A DNA stretch of 64,000 nt from Gemmatimonadaceae bacterium (GTDB taxonomy: Bacteria; Gemmatimonadota; Gemmatimonadetes; Gemmatimonadales; Gemmatimonadaceae). The first letter of the stretch is position 1; every line of letters starts with the position of its first letter. Below the pieces are notes generated by a model that saw nothing but the letters and a program-made list of their open reading frames with translations, had not been told where the DNA came from and searched no databases. Below are positions 8,348-17,469 of this stretch, one piece after another. The translations under genes and the position numbers were made by a program. Location: contig JANWIF010000095.1 of NCBI GenBank assembly GCA_025450035.1, positions 1 to 64,000 on the forward strand. The letters are read 5' to 3'.

Positions 8348-10960
8348 ATGAATCTACGCTACGCGCTCGCCGCACTGTCGCTCGCCATCGCCGCTCCGCG
8401 CGTGCTTCCGGCCCAGTCGCGCGGCGCGGCGGCGCTCGGCGAGCTCGTCCAGGGACTTCCGGTGACGGTTCGCGTGCTCGTGATTGGCGCGCATCCGGAT
8501 GACGAGGACACGCGGCTCATCACCTGGCTCGCGCTGGGCCATCACGCCGATGTGGCGTACCTGTCGCTCACGCGCGGCGACGGCGGCCAGAACTTGATCG
8601 GCGACGAGTTAGGCGATGCGTTAGGCGTAATCCGCACCGAAGAACTGCTGGCCGCGCGGCGCATCGATGGCGCGCATCAGTACTTCACCAGGGCATACGA
8701 CTTCGGATTCTCGAAGACCAGCGCCGAATCGTTCGAGCATTGGCCGCACGACTCGGTGCTCGAAGATGTGGTGACCGTCGTCCGGGCGTTCCGGCCGCAG
8801 GTGATCGTGTCCGTGTTTTCGGGCACGCCGCGGGACGGGCACGGGCAGCACCAGGTGGCCGGCATCGTGGCCCGTGAAGCGTACGACGCAGCCATGGACA
8901 CCGTGCGCTTTCCGCGGTCCGCCACGGCCGGGTATGGCGCGTGGACTCCGCTCAAGTTCTATCGCACGCGATCGTATTGGGGGGGCCAGGGCGCGACGCT
9001 CACGTACAACGCCGGCGCGTACGATCCGCTGCTCGGCCAGTCGTACGCCCAGATCGCCGCCGAGAGCCGCTCGCAGCACAAGTCCCAGGGATTCGGCAGA
9101 CTCGGCCAGTTAGGCGCACAGACCGGCTCGGTGCGCCTCGAAAGCTCCCGCGTGCGCACCGCATCCGATCCGAGCAAGGAGCGCTCGATCTTCGAGGGCA
9201 TCGATACCACGTGGCGAAGGCTCGTGCCGCAGGTGTCGCGGCCGGCGGATCGCGCGGCGGTGGAACGGGTGGCCGCGGCCAGCGAGGAAGCGCGCCGCAC
9301 CCTGCGTCTCGCCGATCCAGCCACCGGAGTCCCCGCGCTCGAACGCGCGCGGGCCGCGCTGGCGCAATTGGCCACGGACGCGCGGGCGTCGTCGCGTGCC
9401 GGCGGCGGCGACGTGATGCCGTCGGTGGAGGACGGGCTGCGCCGCGTCACGCGCGCGCTGCTGCTGGCGCGCGGCATCACGGTCGAGGCCATCGCGCCAC
9501 GCGACGCCGTGGCGGTGGGCGATTCGATTCCCGTGGCGGTCACCGTGTACGACCAGGGGTCTTCGCGGGTGTCGGTCGAGTCGCCGGCAACCGCCGCGAT
9601 GTCCCGTGGCGGCAGCCCTGCCGCGGGCTCGGGGCCGTCGCGCGGCGGGACTATCATTCTTCCGGACAGCGCGCACACCGATACCACGTGGGTGCACGGG
9701 GGCTCGATCACCCAGCCGTGGTGGCTCGTCACGCCGCGCCGCGGCGACATGTTCAGCGTGCCCATCGATGGGCGCTCCGATGATGTGCGCGACGCGGGAA
9801 CGCAGGTCCGCGTGGTGCTCGATGGCGGCGCGCTGGTGACCGATGTTCCGGTGGTGCGCCGCTACGCCGACCCCGTGCGTGGCGAGTTGGAGCGGCCCGT
9901 CGCCGTCGTGCCGCCGGTGGCCGTCACGCTCGATCGTACCGTGGAACTGGCACGTGCGAACAGCCCGCTGTCGCGATCGGTGCAGGTGCATCTCGTGTCC
10001 GGCGTGACCACGCCGCGCGATGTGAGCGTGTCGCTCACGCTGCCCGCCGGGTTGCACGCCGATTCGGCGGCGCGCGACGTACACCTGCCGGGATTCGGCG
10101 CGGCGGCGACGGTGACGTTCGATGTTACGGGACAACTGGCGCCCGGGTCGTATCAGGTTGCCGCAGTCGCGCGCAGCGGCGACCAGGCGTTCACGGTGGG
10201 ATACGTGCCTATCGAGTACAGCCATATCCGCCCCCAGAAGCTCTATCGTCCGGCCATCGTAGACCTCCACGTCGTCGATGCGGCGCTGCCGCCGCGGTTG
10301 GACGTCGGCTACGTTCGCGGGGTGGGCGACAATGTCGCGCCGATGCTTCAAGAGTTAGGCGTGCCGATCACGCTGCTCGATCCGGCGCGCCTCGCGACGG
10401 TGGACCTATCGCGGTACAGCGCGATCGTGATCGGCACCCGCGCCTACGAAGCGCACCCGGAGTTGGCCGCCGCCAACGGCCGCCTGCTCGACTGGGTGCG
10501 GAGCGGCGGGACGATGGTAGTGCAGTACGGTCAGGTTGAAATGACCGACCCGGGCCGCTTACCGTATCCAATCGAGCTCACGCGGCCCGCCGCCCGTGTC
10601 ACCGACGAGAAAGCCGTTGTGCGCATCCTGCGCCCCAATGACCCTGTGCTCAACTGGCCTAACCGAATCGGTGCCGCCGACTGGGACGGGTGGGTCCAGG
10701 AACGCGCGCTGTACATGCCGTCCACCATCGATCCGCGCTACATCACGCCGATTGCGATGAACGATCCGGACGAGACATCCAACAACGGCGCGATTCTCGA
10801 GGCGCGATGGGGAGCCGGGATGTACGTGTACACCACGCTGTCGCTGTTCAGGCAGCTTCCGGCGGGCAATCCCGGGGCGTCCCGGCTGTTCCTCAACATG
10901 TTAGGCGTGAACCAAGCACCGCGCGCCGCCGGCACGGACAGCACGCCTAACCCGCGGTGA
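8348..10960 (+). CDS. Secreted PIG-L (LmbE-like) deacetylase with C-terminal extension
   Basis: ATG 8348 gives a signal peptide (MNLRYALAALSLAIAAPRVLPAQS); the longer track ORF starts inside sucA. A zinc-dependent N-deacetylase domain of the PIG-L/LmbE family follows, with AHPDDEDTR as the metal motif and GHGQHQVAG supplying the later histidine. The middle holds Ig-like beta segments. The last 220 residues resemble a class-I glutamine amidotransferase-like (ThuA-type) fold: YSAIVIGTRAYEAHPEL, then YGQVEM. At 870 residues it is far longer than simple PIG-L enzymes. The substrate, probably an N-acetyl sugar outside the cytoplasm, is unknown. Its stop overlaps the next start as GTGA. Confidence 0.85.
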   Translation: MNLRYALAALSLAIAAPRVLPAQSRGAAALGELVQGLPVTVRVLVIGAHPDDEDTRLITWLALGHHADVAYLSLTRGDGGQNLIGDELGDALGVIRTEELLAARRIDGAHQYFTRAYDFGFSKTSAESFEHWPHDSVLEDVVTVVRAFRPQVIVSVFSGTPRDGHGQHQVAGIVAREAYDAAMDTVRFPRSATAGYGAWTPLKFYRTRSYWGGQGATLTYNAGAYDPLLGQSYAQIAAESRSQHKSQGFGRLGQLGAQTGSVRLESSRVRTASDPSKERSIFEGIDTTWRRLVPQVSRPADRAAVERVAAASEEARRTLRLADPATGVPALERARAALAQLATDARASSRAGGGDVMPSVEDGLRRVTRALLLARGITVEAIAPRDAVAVGDSIPVAVTVYDQGSSRVSVESPATAAMSRGGSPAAGSGPSRGGTIILPDSAHTDTTWVHGGSITQPWWLVTPRRGDMFSVPIDGRSDDVRDAGTQVRVVLDGGALVTDVPVVRRYADPVRGELERPVAVVPPVAVTLDRTVELARANSPLSRSVQVHLVSGVTTPRDVSVSLTLPAGLHADSAARDVHLPGFGAAATVTFDVTGQLAPGSYQVAAVARSGDQAFTVGYVPIEYSHIRPQKLYRPAIVDLHVVDAALPPRLDVGYVRGVGDNVAPMLQELGVPITLLDPARLATVDLSRYSAIVIGTRAYEAHPELAAANGRLLDWVRSGGTMVVQYGQVEMTDPGRLPYPIELTRPAARVTDEKAVVRILRPNDPVLNWPNRIGAADWDGWVQERALYMPSTIDPRYITPIAMNDPDETSNNGAILEARWGAGMYVYTTLSLFRQLPAGNPGASRLFLNMLGVNQAPRAAGTDSTPNPR

Positions 10961-11997
10961 GGTACACCCGTGCGGCTGGCGTGGCGGCCATTATCGCCCT
11001 GACCGCGGTTGCCGGCTGCCAGCGCGGGCCGCGGCGCACCGTGCTCACCGTCTACTCGCCGCACGGCAACGATCTGTTGTCGTTTTACGAGAAGGGGTTC
11101 GAAGCCGCGCACCCGGACGTCGACGTGCAGTCTGCAGACATGGGGTCGCAGGACATCATTGACCGGCTCCGTGGCGAGAAGGCCAACCCGCAGGCCGATG
11201 TCTGGTTCGGCGCGCCCGAAGAAATTTTTCAACGCGCGGCCCGGGAAGGGTTGCTGGCACCCTATCGCCCAACGTGGGCCGGCGCGGTTCCTGCGGACAG
11301 CCATGATCCCAACGATCTCTGGTATGGCACGTACCTCACCCCCGAGGTCATTGGCTACAACAGCCAGGCGGTCAGCGATTCGGCCGCGCCCAAAGACTGG
11401 AATGACGTGCTCGATCCGAAGTGGAAGGGGAAAGTGCTCATCCGCGACCCCATCGCGTCGGGAAGCATGCGTGCTATTTTCGGCGCGATCATCCTGCGCA
11501 GCATTCGCGAAACAGGCTCGCCCGAACAGGGCTACGAGTGGTTGCGGCGGCTCGACGCGCAAACCAAAGAATACACGCTCAATCCCACCATCCTGTACCA
11601 GAAACTAGGACGACAGGAGGGATTGATCACGCTGTTCGACATGCCCGACCTGGCCATGCTCCGCGACCGATACCACATCCCGGTGAAATACACCATCCCG
11701 CGCAGCGGTACGCCGCTGCTGGTCGACGCGATCGCGCTGGTGAAGGGCAGCAAGCATCCCGAGATCGCTCGACAATACTACGAATTTGTGACGTCGAAGC
11801 GTGCACTCGAGGATGCAGCCGCGCGCTTCTATCGCATCCCCGTGCGCACGGATATTCCTGCCGATTCGCTGCCACAATGGATCCGCGACGCGCTCAGGCA
11901 GATCACGCCGATGCCGGTCGACCGCGCGATGCTCGAGCAGCATCTCGACCAGTGGATGCAGTACTGGGATTCGCACATCCGGAACAGCTCGCGGTGA
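10957..11997 (+). CDS. ABC importer solute-binding lipoprotein (ferric iron type)
   Basis: The 346-residue product starts at GTG 10957, overlapping the preceding stop by four bases. It has a lipoprotein signal ending VAGC and a family-1 extracellular binding fold: LTVYSPHGNDLLSFYEKGFEAAHP, then ADVWFGAPEE and LWYGTYLTPEVIGYN. This pattern is typical of FbpA/FutA iron and 2-aminoethylphosphonate binders. The two Tyr (Y-x-x-P and GYN types) fit Fe(III) binding but do not prove it. ATPase and permease follow in the same translationally coupled run. Confidence 0.85.
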   Translation: MRYTRAAGVAAIIALTAVAGCQRGPRRTVLTVYSPHGNDLLSFYEKGFEAAHPDVDVQSADMGSQDIIDRLRGEKANPQADVWFGAPEEIFQRAAREGLLAPYRPTWAGAVPADSHDPNDLWYGTYLTPEVIGYNSQAVSDSAAPKDWNDVLDPKWKGKVLIRDPIASGSMRAIFGAIILRSIRETGSPEQGYEWLRRLDAQTKEYTLNPTILYQKLGRQEGLITLFDMPDLAMLRDRYHIPVKYTIPRSGTPLLVDAIALVKGSKHPEIARQYYEFVTSKRALEDAAARFYRIPVRTDIPADSLPQWIRDALRQITPMPVDRAMLEQHLDQWMQYWDSHIRNSSR

Positions 11998-13046
11998 GCG
12001 ATGGCCGGTTGATCCTCGATCGCCTAACGCGACGTTTCGATGGGACCCGCGCGGCGGTTGACGCGGTATCGCTCCGCATCGCGGCGGGGGAGCTGGTTGC
12101 CCTCGTGGGCGCGAGTGGGTCCGGCAAGACCACCACGCTGCGCATGGTCGCGGGGTACGAGCATCCCGATGATGGGCGGGTGATACTCGATGGTCGCGAC
12201 ATCACCGCCCTCCCGCCACAACGGCGTGACTTCGGCATGGTGTTTCAGCACTACGCGCTCTTCCCGCATCTCACGGTCGGCGAGAATGTGGCGTTCGGCC
12301 TCGAAGCGCGGGGAATTCCCAAACGCGACCGGCGCGCGCGCGCGGCTGGAGCGTTGGCGAGCGTGGGTCTGGCGGGCGCGGCGCCGCGCCGGGTGCAATC
12401 GCTGTCCGGAGGGGAGCAGCAGCGCGTCGCGCTCGCTCGCGCGCTGATCATCGAGCCTCCCGTGCTGCTGCTCGACGAGCCACTCTCGAATCTCGATCCC
12501 ACGTTGCGTCGCAGTACGCGAGAGGATCTCCGAGCCACGCTGCGACGGCTTGGCGTGACGGCGTTGTTCGTCACGCACGACCAGGAAGATGCCTTCGCCG
12601 TCGCGGATCGCGTCGCACTGCTCAAAGGGGGGAAACTCCTTCAGGTGGGAACGTCCGAGCAGTTGTACGATCAGCCGGCGACCCGCGACGTGGCCGAGTT
12701 CATTGGGCGCGCCACGCTGGTGCCTGGTGAGCTGACCGGCGGGCGGGTGACGGTGCGCATCGGGGACGTCGCGCGCGCGCTGAGCGCCGTGCCGGCGCCG
12801 GGCACAGCTGATGGTCGTGTGATGGCGGTACTCCGCCCCGATGGGCTGGCGCTCGCCGACGCGGCTACGCCTAACGTCTGGCCCGGCGTCGTCACCGACC
12901 GCCGGTTTGCCGGCGCGCTGCTCGCCTACCGCGTGCGCGTGAGCGACGACATCGAATTCGAGCTGCACAGCGCCGAGCGCGGCGTGCGCGATGGCGATCG
13001 AGTGTTCGTGGCCGTGACGCGCCAGCCCGTGGCGGTGGTGTCGTGA
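11994..13046 (+). CDS. ABC importer ATP-binding protein (FbpC/PotA-like)
   Basis: GTG 11994 overlaps the binding-protein stop (GTGA) and opens SDGRLILDRLTRRF, a natural ATPase start; the track ORF begins far upstream inside the previous gene. The 350-residue product has Walker A GASGSGKTT, Q-loop MVFQHYALFPH, signature LSGGEQQRVALARAL, Walker B VLLLDEPLSNLD and switch His FVTHDQED. A C-terminal TOBE-like beta domain is present from about residue 240, as in FbpC and PotA. It energises uptake by the fused permease encoded next. Confidence 0.95.
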   Translation: MSDGRLILDRLTRRFDGTRAAVDAVSLRIAAGELVALVGASGSGKTTTLRMVAGYEHPDDGRVILDGRDITALPPQRRDFGMVFQHYALFPHLTVGENVAFGLEARGIPKRDRRARAAGALASVGLAGAAPRRVQSLSGGEQQRVALARALIIEPPVLLLDEPLSNLDPTLRRSTREDLRATLRRLGVTALFVTHDQEDAFAVADRVALLKGGKLLQVGTSEQLYDQPATRDVAEFIGRATLVPGELTGGRVTVRIGDVARALSAVPAPGTADGRVMAVLRPDGLALADAATPNVWPGVVTDRRFAGALLAYRVRVSDDIEFELHSAERGVRDGDRVFVAVTRQPVAVVS

Positions 13047-14809
13047 CTGGTGGATGGAGGTTGCTGATTGGTGGTTGGAAACGACGCATGCAGCAGGTGC
13101 GTGGCAGGGACGTCGGGGCTGTTGCCAACCACCAGCCGCCAACCACCAGCTCCTACACATGGCTCCTCGCTCTCCCCGTGCTCCTCTTGTTGGTGTGGTC
13201 CGTGGTGTACCCCAATGCTTCCGTGATTGCTGGGAGTTTTGGCGAGGGCCTGCGCTACTGGCGCGAGTTTGTTTCCAGCCCCACGGATCGTGAAGCGTTG
13301 CGTACCACGATCGTCATCGCCGTCGGGTCGGTGATCGCCGCGACTGCTGTGGGCGTGCCGCTGGCGTTCCTGCTCACGCGGTTCGAGTTTCGCGGACGGC
13401 GCGTGTTGAGCGTGGTGGCGACGCTGCCGGCGGCGTTGCCGCCCCTGGTGGGGGTGGTGGCGTTTCTGTTCCTGTATGGGGAGAGCGGCGTCGTGACCCG
13501 CGGCGTGCAGTCGCTGTTCCGCATGGACCACGCGCCATGGACACTCAACGGTGCAGGTGCGATCATCTTCGTGCACGCGTACACGATGTACGTGTACGTC
13601 TTTTTGTTCGTGTCGGCGGGGCTCGAGCGTCTCGATCAATCGCTCGACGAGGCCGCTGCCGGGTTAGGCGCGTCGCGCGCGCGTCGCCTGCGGCGCGTGA
13701 CGCTGCCGCTGCTCACGCCCGCACTTGCCGGTTCGATGCTGCTCGTGTTCATGAGCGCGTTGGGTAGCTTTTCGGCACCCTACATTTTCGGCGGCGGATT
13801 GCGCGTGCTGTCGACGCAGATCATCGCGTCAAAGTTGAATGGGGCGATGGGACTGGCGTATGTGGAAACCACCGTGCTCGCGGTGGGTGCCGTGGCTGCG
13901 CTCCTGCTGCTGCGCTGGTTCGAGCGGCGCCGCACCTACGCCGTATCCTCCAAGGGAACCATCGCGCGCGCGCCATTGCACTCGCCGTTCGCCCGGACAC
14001 TGGCCCCTGTGTTAGGCGTGGCGCTGGTCGTGGTGCTCATCCTTCCGCATGCCATGGTGGTGTTGGTATCGTTCGCCCGCGATGGCACGTGGACCACGCA
14101 GGTGCTGCCGCCCGATTATACGCTCGACAACTTCCGGCGGCTGGCGACGGACAGCGACCTCTGGGTGCCGATCCGCAACAGTGTGTCGATGACCGCCATC
14201 GCCACCGTGCTCGACGTCGTGGTGTGCTTCGTCGCCGCCTACTTGATCGTCTTGCGTCGCTTTCGCGGGAAGTGGCTCCTTGGATTGCTCGTTGCACTGC
14301 CGTGGGCGATCCCCGGTACCGCGATCGCCATCGGACTCGCGTCCACCTTCGACCGCAATTCCCTTGCCGGCGCCCAGCTCCTGCTCGTGGGCACCTTCTG
14401 GATCTTGCCGCTGGCCTACTTCGTGCGCGGCGTGCCGCTCGTGTCGAGCGCAACCGAAGGATCGCTCCGCCAGATGGACCCGTCGCTCGAGGATGCCGCG
14501 CGCGGGCTCGGCGCAAGTTGGTGGCTCACCATCCGCCGCGTCGTCCTTCCTGCCGCCCGACCCGGACTTGTGGCCGGCGCCATGCTGGCGGCGATCACCG
14601 CCGTGGGCGAGTTCGTGGCCAGCATTGTACTGTTCACCCATGCGAACCGTCCGATCTCCGTGGAAATTCTGTCCCAGCTTCGGGATTTCGCCTTCGGCAC
14701 GGCGGCTGCATACAGCGTGCTGTTGATCGTGCTCGTGCTCGCGATCACGCTCCTTGCTCGTTGGGCGGAAGGCCGCTGGTCGCGGACGGAAACGGTCGTC
14801 ATTCAGTGA
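13043..14809 (+). CDS. Fused two-domain ABC permease (iron/phosphonate type)
   Basis: The start at GTG 13043 overlaps the ATPase stop; ATG 13088 is an alternative. The 588-residue membrane protein joins two permease domains, as in FbpB/SfuB. Each carries an EAA loop: LDEAAAGLGASRARRLRRVTLP around residue 210 and LEDAARGLGASWWLTIRRVVLP around 485. Residues 2-37 are encoded by an inverted GGTGGTTGG repeat (13059-13144) and look like an insertion rather than conserved protein. About 12 hydrophobic segments are visible. The protein forms the channel of the importer with the two preceding gene products. Confidence 0.92.
   Translation: MTGGWRLLIGGWKRRMQQVRGRDVGAVANHQPPTTSSYTWLLALPVLLLLVWSVVYPNASVIAGSFGEGLRYWREFVSSPTDREALRTTIVIAVGSVIAATAVGVPLAFLLTRFEFRGRRVLSVVATLPAALPPLVGVVAFLFLYGESGVVTRGVQSLFRMDHAPWTLNGAGAIIFVHAYTMYVYVFLFVSAGLERLDQSLDEAAAGLGASRARRLRRVTLPLLTPALAGSMLLVFMSALGSFSAPYIFGGGLRVLSTQIIASKLNGAMGLAYVETTVLAVGAVAALLLLRWFERRRTYAVSSKGTIARAPLHSPFARTLAPVLGVALVVVLILPHAMVVLVSFARDGTWTTQVLPPDYTLDNFRRLATDSDLWVPIRNSVSMTAIATVLDVVVCFVAAYLIVLRRFRGKWLLGLLVALPWAIPGTAIAIGLASTFDRNSLAGAQLLLVGTFWILPLAYFVRGVPLVSSATEGSLRQMDPSLEDAARGLGASWWLTIRRVVLPAARPGLVAGAMLAAITAVGEFVASIVLFTHANRPISVEILSQLRDFAFGTAAAYSVLLIVLVLAITLLARWAEGRWSRTETVVIQ
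13059..13144. repeat. GGTGGTTGG inverted repeat inside permease N-terminus
   Basis: The arms 13059-13082 and 13121-13144 are inverted copies (19 of 24 positions by eye), both centred on TGGTGGTTGG. A further tandem CCAACCACCAGC unit follows the right arm. The element codes for the unusual Trp/Gly and Gln/Pro-rich start of the permease. The GG-spaced strand could also form a two-quartet G-quadruplex. Confidence 0.7.
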
Positions 14810-16095
14810 GCACGACCCCGGATACACGCCCGCGAGTGGTGATCATCGGTGGCGGGTTCGGCGGCCTGTACGCCGCGCGCGCTCTCTCGCGCGCGGACGC
14901 GAGTATCACCGTGCTCGACCGGACCAATCACCATCTCTTCCAACCGCTCCTGTATCAGGTGGCGACCGCAGCGCTCGCGCCCACCGACATCACGTCGCCC
15001 ATTCGTTCGCTCTTGAGCGGGCAGGCGAACACCGCGGTGTTTCTCGAGAACGTGGATCGCGTGGATCTCGCGCGCCGTGTCGTGGTGACCGAGCACGACT
15101 CGCGAGAGGTGCCGTACGACTATCTGATCCTCGCCACCGGCACCAATCATTCGTACTTCGGGCATGAAGAGTGGGGGCAATTGGCACCTGGCCTCAAAAG
15201 CATTGCCGATGCCCGGGAGATCCGGCGGCGATTCCTCCTCGCCTTCGAGAACGCGGAGAAGAGCAACGACGAGCAAGCACGCGATGAGTGGTTGACGTTC
15301 GTCATCGTGGGCGGCGGCCCAACCGGCGTCGAGTTGGCCGGGATGATTCCCGAGGTGACACACAATGCCATGCGGCGCGACTTTCGCCGAATCGACACGC
15401 GCCGCACGCGCGTGATCCTGCTCGAGGGCGGGCCGCGGGTATTGCCGAGTTTCCCCGACGACCTCTCCGCGAAGGCGGCGCGCGATCTCACGAAGCTCGG
15501 TGTGCAGGTTCGCGCGAACGCGCGCGTTACCAACATCACCCAGAACGCGGTCTTCCTTGGCGACGAACGCATCCCCACGCGATCGGTGTTCTGGGCTGCC
15601 GGCAATGCGGCGTCACCGCTCGCGCGGACGCTCGGTGTGCCACTCGACGCCGTGGGACGCGTGCTCGTCCAACCCGATCTCTCGGTGCCCGGTCACCCCG
15701 AGGTCTTCGTGGTGGGCGATCTGGCGGTGGTGCTGCAAGCGAACGGTGCGTTAGTCCCAGGTGTCGCGCCCGCTGCCATGCAGGAAGGCCGCTCGGCGGC
15801 GCGCAACATCCTGGCGCGGATCAAAGGCCAGCCCGCTCGTCCGTTCAAGTATCTCGACAAGGGCAACCTGGCCACGATTGGCCGCCATAAGGCCGTGGCC
15901 GACTTCGGCCGCTTCCATGTTACGGGCTACATCGCATGGTGGTTCTGGCTGTTCGTCCACATCCTGTACCTGGCCGGCTTTCGCAATCGTCTCAGCGTGC
16001 TCATCGAGTGGGCGTACGCGTACTTCACGTACGGCCGCGGCGCACGGCTCATCGCGCAGGACGAGAGCGGCGTGCAGGACCCTACTCAGCGATGA
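14806..16095 (+). CDS. ndh: Type II NADH:quinone oxidoreductase
   Basis: GTG 14806 again overlaps the upstream stop (GTGA). The 429-residue flavoprotein moves electrons from NADH to quinone without pumping protons. It has the FAD dinucleotide fold VVIIGGGFGGLYAARAL at the N-terminus, ILATGTNHSYFG, the NAD fold FVIVGGGPTGVELAGM near residue 165, and VFVVGDLA for FAD ribityl binding. The C-terminal membrane-anchoring region is WWFWLFVHILYLAGFRNR. It is the last gene of the five-gene coupled run. Its 3' end overlaps the convergent MFS gene by 14 bp. Confidence 0.93.
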   Translation: MSTTPDTRPRVVIIGGGFGGLYAARALSRADASITVLDRTNHHLFQPLLYQVATAALAPTDITSPIRSLLSGQANTAVFLENVDRVDLARRVVVTEHDSREVPYDYLILATGTNHSYFGHEEWGQLAPGLKSIADAREIRRRFLLAFENAEKSNDEQARDEWLTFVIVGGGPTGVELAGMIPEVTHNAMRRDFRRIDTRRTRVILLEGGPRVLPSFPDDLSAKAARDLTKLGVQVRANARVTNITQNAVFLGDERIPTRSVFWAAGNAASPLARTLGVPLDAVGRVLVQPDLSVPGHPEVFVVGDLAVVLQANGALVPGVAPAAMQEGRSAARNILARIKGQPARPFKYLDKGNLATIGRHKAVADFGRFHVTGYIAWWFWLFVHILYLAGFRNRLSVLIEWAYAYFTYGRGARLIAQDESGVQDPTQR

Positions 16096-17398
16096 CGGGT
16101 GTCACCTTCGCTGCTTCTTTAACGGCCGCTATGGGCGTGGGGTGTTCTCCGGTGTCTCGCGTGAAGCGATCCAGGTTGCCGCTGATGATGATCGTGCTGG
16201 CCACCAGCGCCGCCGACAGCCAGAAGGGTGCTCCCTCTCCGAAGTGATCGGACAACGCGCCAGCGGCGAGCGGATACAGCACGCGCGCGAGTCCACCGTA
16301 GGTCTGCTGGACGCCGAGGTACAGGCCGCGATCATCGTCACTCACGACGCGCGACAACGTCGCCGTGACGCACGGAAAATTGAGCGATGCCCCGAGCGGG
16401 ATCAGCGTGAGGGCCAGCGCGATCGTGAGGTAGACCAGGTGCGGCCATCGCACGGGCCCGGTGAACGGGATCACGGCCAGGCCCAACGCGAGCAATGCCG
16501 CGCCGAACCGGGACGTACGCATTTCGCCTAACTTGTCGACGGCGCGTCCCAGGACCAGCAGGCGAAACACAATGCTCATCGCCCCCATGTACGAATAGAA
16601 GGGACCGATCGATTCTGTCGTGATGCCGAAATTCCTGCCCAGATAGAGCACGATGAGCGCGTTGACGCCGTAGTATGCGCCGATGGCGATCGAGTACATC
16701 CAGATCAATCGCGATGGCGGATCCCCCAGGTGCCGCCACGACGATACCTGCGCCACGGCGCTCATCGTCGTACGTCCGTGCTTTCGCCGCGCCCGATCGG
16801 TCGCCGACATCACGCGCGATTCGGTTAGGAATCGGGCCGCGAAGATGACATTGAGTACGCACAGCACAGCGGCGATCAGCCCTGGCGCATGCCCTCCGAA
16901 CCGCGTCGAGTAGGAGCCGAGTGCCGGACCAAGGACGACACCGGCGTTGGTCGCAGCAGACAGCCAGCCCAATCCCTTCGCCCGATTCCGTGGCTCGACA
17001 CTGTCGGTCACATACGCCTGGATGACCGCCGTCGTACCTCCGCCCGCTCCTTGCACAGCGCGTGACAGCAGAAGCAGCCAGTACGAATCGGCGTACGCGA
17101 ATACGACGTATGCGATCGCCGATGCGCCGAGCCCGATCAGAAGCGCGGGCTTGCGGCCGTAACGATCCGACACCCGGCCCCACAATGGCGCGCTCACCAG
17201 CTGCATCGCCGAGAACGCCGACACCAACACCATCACCATGAAATCGCTGGCCCCGAACTTCTGCGCGTAGAACGGCAGCAACGGGATGATGATGAGCGCC
17301 CCCACCATGTCGATGAAGGCCGTTGCCATCAGGACGCCGAGCTTGCCCGGCTCGCCTGAGCGCATGTGTTGGATTCGGGAGCTGAAGGTGCCAGGCAC
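16082..17398 (-). CDS. MFS transporter (TetA-like drug exporter)
   Basis: The 438-residue protein has about 12 hydrophobic segments. Motif A is GRVSDRYGRKPALLIG after helix 2, and a motif C-like glycine/proline stretch (AGVVLGPALG) lies in helix 5. These fit the DHA1 family of proton-driven exporters, including TetA-type proteins. The substrate cannot be read. The first 17 residues are polar, and ATG at the second Met (QHMRSGEPGK) is a possible alternative start. It converges with ndh with overlapping ends and is separate from the nucleoside importer operon. Confidence 0.88.
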   Translation of the reverse strand: MPGTFSSRIQHMRSGEPGKLGVLMATAFIDMVGALIIIPLLPFYAQKFGASDFMVMVLVSAFSAMQLVSAPLWGRVSDRYGRKPALLIGLGASAIAYVVFAYADSYWLLLLSRAVQGAGGGTTAVIQAYVTDSVEPRNRAKGLGWLSAATNAGVVLGPALGSYSTRFGGHAPGLIAAVLCVLNVIFAARFLTESRVMSATDRARRKHGRTTMSAVAQVSSWRHLGDPPSRLIWMYSIAIGAYYGVNALIVLYLGRNFGITTESIGPFYSYMGAMSIVFRLLVLGRAVDKLGEMRTSRFGAALLALGLAVIPFTGPVRWPHLVYLTIALALTLIPLGASLNFPCVTATLSRVVSDDDRGLYLGVQQTYGGLARVLYPLAAGALSDHFGEGAPFWLSAALVASTIIISGNLDRFTRDTGEHPTPIAAVKEAAKVTPVIAE

Positions 17399-17469
17399 GC
17401 GTAGAATCTAAGTCATGGGGCGAGCATCGGATGGCGCACACCGGCGGCCGTTCAGGGTGGACGGACCCG

